Below are positions 59,065 through 64,000 of a stretch of 64,000 nt of DNA, piece after piece. Source of the stretch: Cloeon dipterum. Taxonomy: Eukaryota > Arthropoda > Insecta > Ephemeroptera > Baetidae. The translations under genes and the position numbers were made by a program. The notes beneath the pieces are model-generated. The model had not been told where the DNA came from, did no database searches, and saw only the letters and a list, made by a program, of their open reading frames with translations. Every line of letters starts with the position of its first letter. Within the stretch, counting starts at the first letter, position 1. Location of the stretch: contig NC_088788.1 of assembly GCF_949628265.1 (NCBI RefSeq), positions 4,278,001 to 4,342,000 of the forward strand. The letters are read 5' to 3'.

Positions 59065-59886
59065 AGAATTTGTAAAAAAAATATCTCCATTTTGGTGTCA
59101 GTTTTAAACGAATGCAATGAATTTATCAAGAGGGCAGCGGCTGACATTGACCTCGGATGAGGCTAAAACTACTTAAAGTTGTTAGCAAATGAAATTCCAA
59201 TACCAAATTTTCTAAAATGGTGTCAATCGAACAGTTTGTTGCTGAAATATTAAGCCAAACAATTTCTCTTGTTCCTCCCATTTTCAGTGTGATTTTAATT
59301 AATTTCGAGTTTATAAGCAAAATGCTTTAGAAAATTACACCTGAACTTTGTTCGTACACATAACAGCTATATTTTATTGCATGAGCCAGAACAGCAATTA
59401 GATTGACTTCAAAATATTAAATTATGATTTCATCAAGCTTTATCGAAAAAATCCATAATAACTTTGAGATAGAGAATTTAGATTTTAATCGTATTTGTTA
59501 AGCATATCGTTTTATTCAATGAAATAAAGAACGAGTAAATGACCAAATATGATTTTTTTAATGAAAACCAACGATCCTGTGCATACCGCTTTGACTTGTT
59601 AGAGAGCAGAGCTAGATTAATTTTGCTGCAAACCAAATAATTCATAATTCCGGTGCTAATTGGCGTAGAATCTTCGAATTTGATTTATTTGTTTTATTTT
59701 GGATTTTGGAATTTTTTTTAAGTTATATTCAGCACCAAGCTTAACCCAACAGGAACAGAGATATTAATTAATTACGTTATATATAAAATCATATAAAATA
59801 GACTGTGAGCGGTTTGATAAAAAATTTGTTTCTTTAAATAGCACAATATTGTTGTCTGTTATCAGCTTAATTTATTTAAAAGTTCA
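59065..59886. other. Non-coding, AT-rich
   Basis: No features between the dispersed repeat and truncated MITE copy 11. Confidence 0.5.
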
Positions 59887-60115
59887 TCGCGTCCGGTGGA
59901 TTATGGCGCGAAAAAACGGTTACGTGAAAATGCGCGAAAAGAAGCAAGTTTTGGTCAATATTGTGACATAATTTGCATTTTTTACTAATTGTGTCTTTTT
60001 GATCGTAAAAACAAACTCTTGACACTCGTACGGCAATTCATTGTTTCCCACATTCAGACGCCATCTTGGATCTGCGCAGTGCGAACCAATTTTATCGCAC
60101 ATCTGGCCCCCACTG
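59887..60115 (-). mobile_element. hAT-like MITE, copy 11 (truncated)
   Basis: About 229 bp; the left TIR and the first ~30 bp are missing, while the right TIR (ATCTGGCCCCCACTG) is present. There is a small internal deletion as well. Confidence 0.85.
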
Positions 60116-61053
60116 CTTTTCAAGTGTATAAAACAGAAAATAAAATTCATTTCAATCAAATCAAATGATGAGTTTCGAAATTTTAATAGAAAAATTATAT
60201 TAAATTCCAGAAGATGAAAAATTATTAATTCGGCTAGACACACACTCTAAATCAATTCATCGTGAGAGCAAAATGCTATAAATACATGAAACCAAGAGGA
60301 AAATCATAGCCGCTTTTCCTCATCTCTTTGGCAGAAACCAATCAAGTGAATTTCCTTGGACCTTGAATGGGCGCAGATCAACCGCGAAAAATGGCAAAAC
60401 AAGCGTCACGTGCGAGCAATTCAGCTGCGCGCCGGATTTTCCTCGTCTCGATCCGCCCGCGAGTCTTCCTATTCCTCTCCGCAGTTTCGCACTGCCTGGA
60501 ATAATGAAGGTGCTCTCTGCTCCCACTTCGCATCTTGATTCAACGGCCACCTTTGGCGAATTGTTGCATCAATTCGCGTGGAATGCGACGAGCGTTTCCC
60601 GTCACTTCCTTCCTCGTGCTCGGCCTTTGATCATTCAGCCGCGCACACGCACATTTTCCCTGTAGTCTACACCAGTGGCTTACAATAGAGGAAGCGAGCA
60701 GCATTTTTTTATCGCTCACCGCATTAATCGTGATGCTGTGTAAATTTCTCCGAATTCAACTTTCGACGTTTTGCAAGTGGTCACTCAATGAAATTCGTTT
60801 TTATTTCATTAAAGACGGTTTTTAAGTCTATCTCATGTAGTACATTTGATTTTAAACAAATAATTTTAAATTTGTACGGGAATAGGTTATTTATGTGCTA
60901 AGAAAGGGTCAAAAAATTAAAACAACTTGGTGTCTAGCAGAAAGATGCGTCCAGGAGACACTTGCCTTGGAACCAACGATACATTTGGCGAGTTTCGGTA
61001 GTTATTACATTATCATATCGAGAAGAAATTCCTGATTTTGCATCCTCTTGAGT
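60116..61053. other. Non-coding 3' of the TTLL gene
   Basis: It includes the probable TTLL 3' UTR, and a CpG-rich patch at about 60340-60660 with a 100-codon plus-strand ORF of no recognisable family. Confidence 0.45.
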
Positions 61054-63551
61054 CTAGAAAAACTTCCATGTTGCATTGTCGTTAATATATTTCGTAATAA
61101 ATCTTACCATTCTCGGAGGGAAAACTCTTTTAAATCTGTATTGATTTTTATTCTCTCTGTAAGCAGCTTTAATTTCGTCCAGCAGTTCATCCGTCAAGCA
61201 AGGCTCACACAGTTGACATTCACTTAAACCACAGTCCGCGCATTTCAAGCAAAGTTCAGGGTAGACCATAACGTTTCTCTTCGCTACCATCATTTCGTTT
61301 GCCCTGCGCTCGCTGTGTGCGGAGTAAAGAGTTAGAATTTTATGTATTTCATTCAATTGTGCTCAGAGCTATACCTTTGGAATGATGGATTGAAGAAACT
61401 AGATATTCCTGTCAGCGAAAGAGTGCTGAACAGAATTTGGTCATAGAGAATGCTATTATGTGAGTACTGCATTGACGACAAATTGGGTGACATGTTGACC
61501 TGTAACAAATTAGGCGATGTTTACCAACAATAAGACAGATTGTTATTTAGGGAACGCATAGTTGATAATATTTTTAAAGAGGAATGATGGAATGATACTG
61601 CAAAAGCCAATGCATAAACTCATCCCTTAGGATTCAGTTAAAGCCTAAATTTACCTAAGAAGCACTGTAATTTTTTGAGAAAATTGGCTGGAAAGTTAGC
61701 GTGCTTTTCAAATGGTAATGGCTGTCTCCTTACTTGAAATCGGATTTAATTTCAAAACCAAGAGTTTCCCCAATAAGCGGCATACACCGTTGAACAGATT
61801 TCGGCAAGAGAAATCGAAATATGCCAAGAAATTGTGGTCAATCACTGTACATTTTGGAGAAAATTGGCAACATTTGAATTTTTACTGTAGGAAGGGCCTT
61901 TTTTATTATTGCAAATTATTGAACTAATTGTTTATGGCATCCAACAACTCGAATAATTTTGAATTGTTGCCTTGTATATCATTCCACTTTAGATCCAAAC
62001 AGTCGAGCTTGAAAGTTAGTCAATTTGGATGGTTTTAGTGGATCTAGTTTGTATACATTTCGTGTGTAAATTTTTATACTAATGTTTGTTAGTTTTAAAA
62101 GAGCTATCTTTATGTTTTAAATTGGTTTTTGAGATTACATGATTCGTGCTCATTTGATAATTAAAAGCTTCAGAATAATTATTTTAACTTCTAACTGCAA
62201 GTCAATAAATTGATCTCCTACCTCTATTAAATGTACTTTGAAATCCGTGTCAACAAGGAAGTCGAATCGCATCAATTCAAAAAAGCTCCTTTTGATATGC
62301 CTATACATTTTGTATTTTGGAATCATCAAATTCGGCAGTCGCTCTACGAAGACGTGTTGAATGGCCGAGTTAATCTGCTTCCAAATATTTCCTGGTTCTC
62401 TTCCTGGTATACACAATGCATATTTTGCCGAAATAAATTCATTTCTTTAGAACAACCTTTACCGATGGAGCGAATGTGGGTATCAAACGCTTCTTTATAC
62501 TCGTAGGACAGCTCTAAGTACTGCTGAATTTCTTGTACTCTCCAAACTGGGTAATAATCGCTTCCAACCACGTATTTCGCTAAAATTGACGAGTTAAATG
62601 GCTCATACGGCTTTGCACAAAATCTAAGAATATTATTTTAATTCAATAATTAAATTAAATAGTCGTTGAATTTCGTACCGAAAAACGACATCTCCGTCAA
62701 GAGCATACACTCTCAAAGGGTCGAGGGACGTGACGACGACGTAGACCCCAATGTCGAATTTGCGCCCGTCGATGAGTAAAGGGTTGGAGACGTATTCCTG
62801 AACGAACGTCTCTTCTGGATTCTTTCCAACTTCATCAACTGATTTTATGGAAACGCCGTGGTGGTGTATGCTTTTTTCGACAAAAAGTTTATCAGGATTA
62901 TCCATTGCCTGCAAAATCATTTTGAAAATTAGCAAGAATCACTTCGCTTAAAACCAAATAATTAATGTACGTATTGATTGAATTCTTCCTGTTGCTGCGG
63001 AAAACGAAATGATTTTGGAATATAAGCACTGCCGATGACCGATAACATCATTTTCTGAGTGACAAACAAATTAACTCCAGGCATTTTATTCACTCTTTGG
63101 TGAGGCTTGAGATTCCTAATTTTCATATCCAGAGTTTCATTGGAGAATGGATCGACGTTTGTCCAGAAAACATCCCAGTCTGAATCGATGTCGTCGGTTG
63201 TTTGATGACCGAGTCTTTCAAACGAGTCATAAACGTGTTGCAAATCTCCTTTGTGGGTCTATGGACAGCTTTTAAGGGTCGTGCTAAATATGATTTAGTG
63301 GATACCTCTATTGTCCAAACACAAACGAGTGGTTTCTTCTCTTTTGGGCATGTTGACTCTTGCTTCATTGAATGTATCATGTACATTGACAAGAGGGTGA
63401 TGATTACAACAGCAATGTTACCATTATTAGTGTTTTTTACAGGATTATGCCCCTCAGTTACCCTGCTGCTTTTAAATTTTCATGATTAATGGTGACCACA
63501 TTATTTACCTTTATTACTATACCTTTCGGAGCCACGTTGATTTTTTCCCAT
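61054..63551 (-). CDS. Membrane-anchored tubulin-tyrosine-ligase-like protein (TTLL-15-like)
   Basis: TTL-domain ATP-grasp protein; family members ligate amino acids to tubulin or other proteins. Exons in transcript order: 63551-63523, 63462-63306, 63258-62971, 62908-62679, 62623-62463, 62403-62222, 61499-61375 and 61312-61054, joining in frame to 476 aa. A short hydrophobic segment at about 26-39 looks like a signal anchor. The TTL core follows: VWTIETHKGD, the PG...VTQKMML stretch, FVQEYVSNPLLIDG (193-206), KFDIGVY (208-214), FDFLVD and IEVNMSPNLS (about 348-357). Most TTLLs have Arg where this has Gly212. The C-terminus carries six cysteines (412, 415, 418, 423, 426, 429) and KYI...WKFF. 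The anchor, cysteine cluster and Gly resemble my recollection of the C. elegans TTLL-15 group. Introns 1, 2 and 5 are 60, 47 and 59 nt; intron 6 holds a TTAA-type MITE. AATAAA on this strand occurs at 60800-60805. Confidence 0.9.
61574..61992 (+). mobile_element. TTAA-flanked MITE, copy h (TTLL intron 6)
   Basis: About 419 bp, antisense to the TTLL gene in whose intron it lies. The left TIR has a small duplication (GGAATGATGGAATGATACTG), and the right TTAA is mutated to TTAG. Confidence 0.82.
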
Positions 63552-64000
63552 TTTAGTATCTAAATATGAGCCATAATCAGTCAAAGCAGCAAATTTCTGT
63601 CCAGGGATCGATGGATTTTGGTGGAAATTTTTTTTGCGTTAATTTTGCCCTAATTGACATACAAAACAGTTGAGACAACTCGGCCTTTCCGATTTTTGCG
63701 GGTTTTGCGGGCGTTCAAGTGTCAAAATCTGGGAATTTTGAGTACTTCATAACTTTGCTCAGGGTAGTCCTAGAACAAAAATTAAAAAACCCGTAAACTC
63801 GTCTCAACAATGCAAACAACTTTTACATTGACCTCAAAGTGGTAGGTCAAAGGTCAAGGTCATAAAAATTAATTTTTTGATTTTAAACTCAAATTTAAAA
63901 ATGAATGTATTGAAATTTTTTATTTTTTTCGTAGCCATTTTGTAGAGCACAAAAAATGAAGCTAAAAACGTTAAAATTTGGAATGGTGTTTTGCCTCATT
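63552..64000. other. TTLL upstream region to the window edge
   Basis: Presumed 5' UTR and promoter of the TTLL gene on the minus strand, with the nuclear-receptor half-site cluster at 63844-63862. Confidence 0.4.
63844..63862. promoter_or_regulatory. Cluster of nuclear-receptor half-sites upstream of the TTLL gene
   Basis: Three AGGTCA half-sites in a row: the first two spaced by one base (DR1), the third directly adjacent. The last is also TCAAGGTCA, an extended FTZ-F1/ERR-type site. An inverted half-site (TGACCT) is at about 63830. It lies about 290 bp upstream of the TTLL start codon. Motif match only. Confidence 0.35.

Noticed and set aside
1..64000. CRISPR arrays, bacterial operons, rRNA or tRNA genes
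   Set aside because: I saw no regularly spaced direct repeats, no ribosome-binding-site operon layout and no cloverleaf-like tRNA; the window is clearly eukaryotic.

Overview
The window is eukaryotic, AT-rich genomic DNA from an arthropod, most likely an insect. The evidence is multi-exon genes with GT-AG introns as short as 47-60 nt, a TCAGT initiator upstream of one gene, several miniature inverted-repeat transposon families, and protein matches to animal-only families. An intact POMGNT1 argues against Drosophila, which is reported to lack it. The species cannot be fixed from the sequence alone.

Layout. Positions 1-28.6 kb hold no protein gene I can support. AT-rich DNA alternates with CpG-rich islands; there are eight copies of a hAT-like MITE, three copies of a TTAA-type MITE and two long perfect-to-near-perfect hairpins. 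From 28.6 to 46.4 kb lies a compact gene cluster: POMGNT1 (+, 28865-35561, 11 coding exons), SDR39U1 (-, 36791-38468, 6 exons), an asparagine-synthetase-like degenerate paralogue (+, 38938-42455, 7 exons) and a complete asparagine synthetase ASNS (+, 42770-45532, 9 exons). INPP1 follows on the minus strand (46363-49169, 6 coding exons). From 49.5 to 60.3 kb is repeat-rich intergenic or upstream sequence with one isolated SWIM zinc-finger exon (ZSWIM2-like, about 53.75-54.08 kb). At 61054-63551 (-, 8 exons) is a membrane-anchored tubulin-tyrosine-ligase-like protein resembling TTLL-15.

The genes are housekeeping and mostly metabolic: O-mannosyl glycan extension (POMGNT1), asparagine synthesis (ASNS), inositol polyphosphate dephosphorylation (INPP1) and an NADP-binding epimerase-like SDR. 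They do not form one pathway. I built the exon models by hand from splice sites, reading frames and known family sequences; the coding exons join in phase in all six multi-exon genes.

The most interesting items are: a tandem asparagine synthetase duplicate that keeps the glutaminase-side residues but has lost both ATP-site motifs and its C-terminus; an exact copy of the vertebrate ASNS amino-acid-response motif upstream of the intact ASNS; a hAT-like MITE family with clear 8-bp target duplications that spreads YY1-like and E-box motifs; two large hairpins, one carrying E2F- and NRF1-like sites; and a TTLL-family protein with a probable membrane anchor, an altered ATP-site arginine and a C-terminal cysteine cluster.
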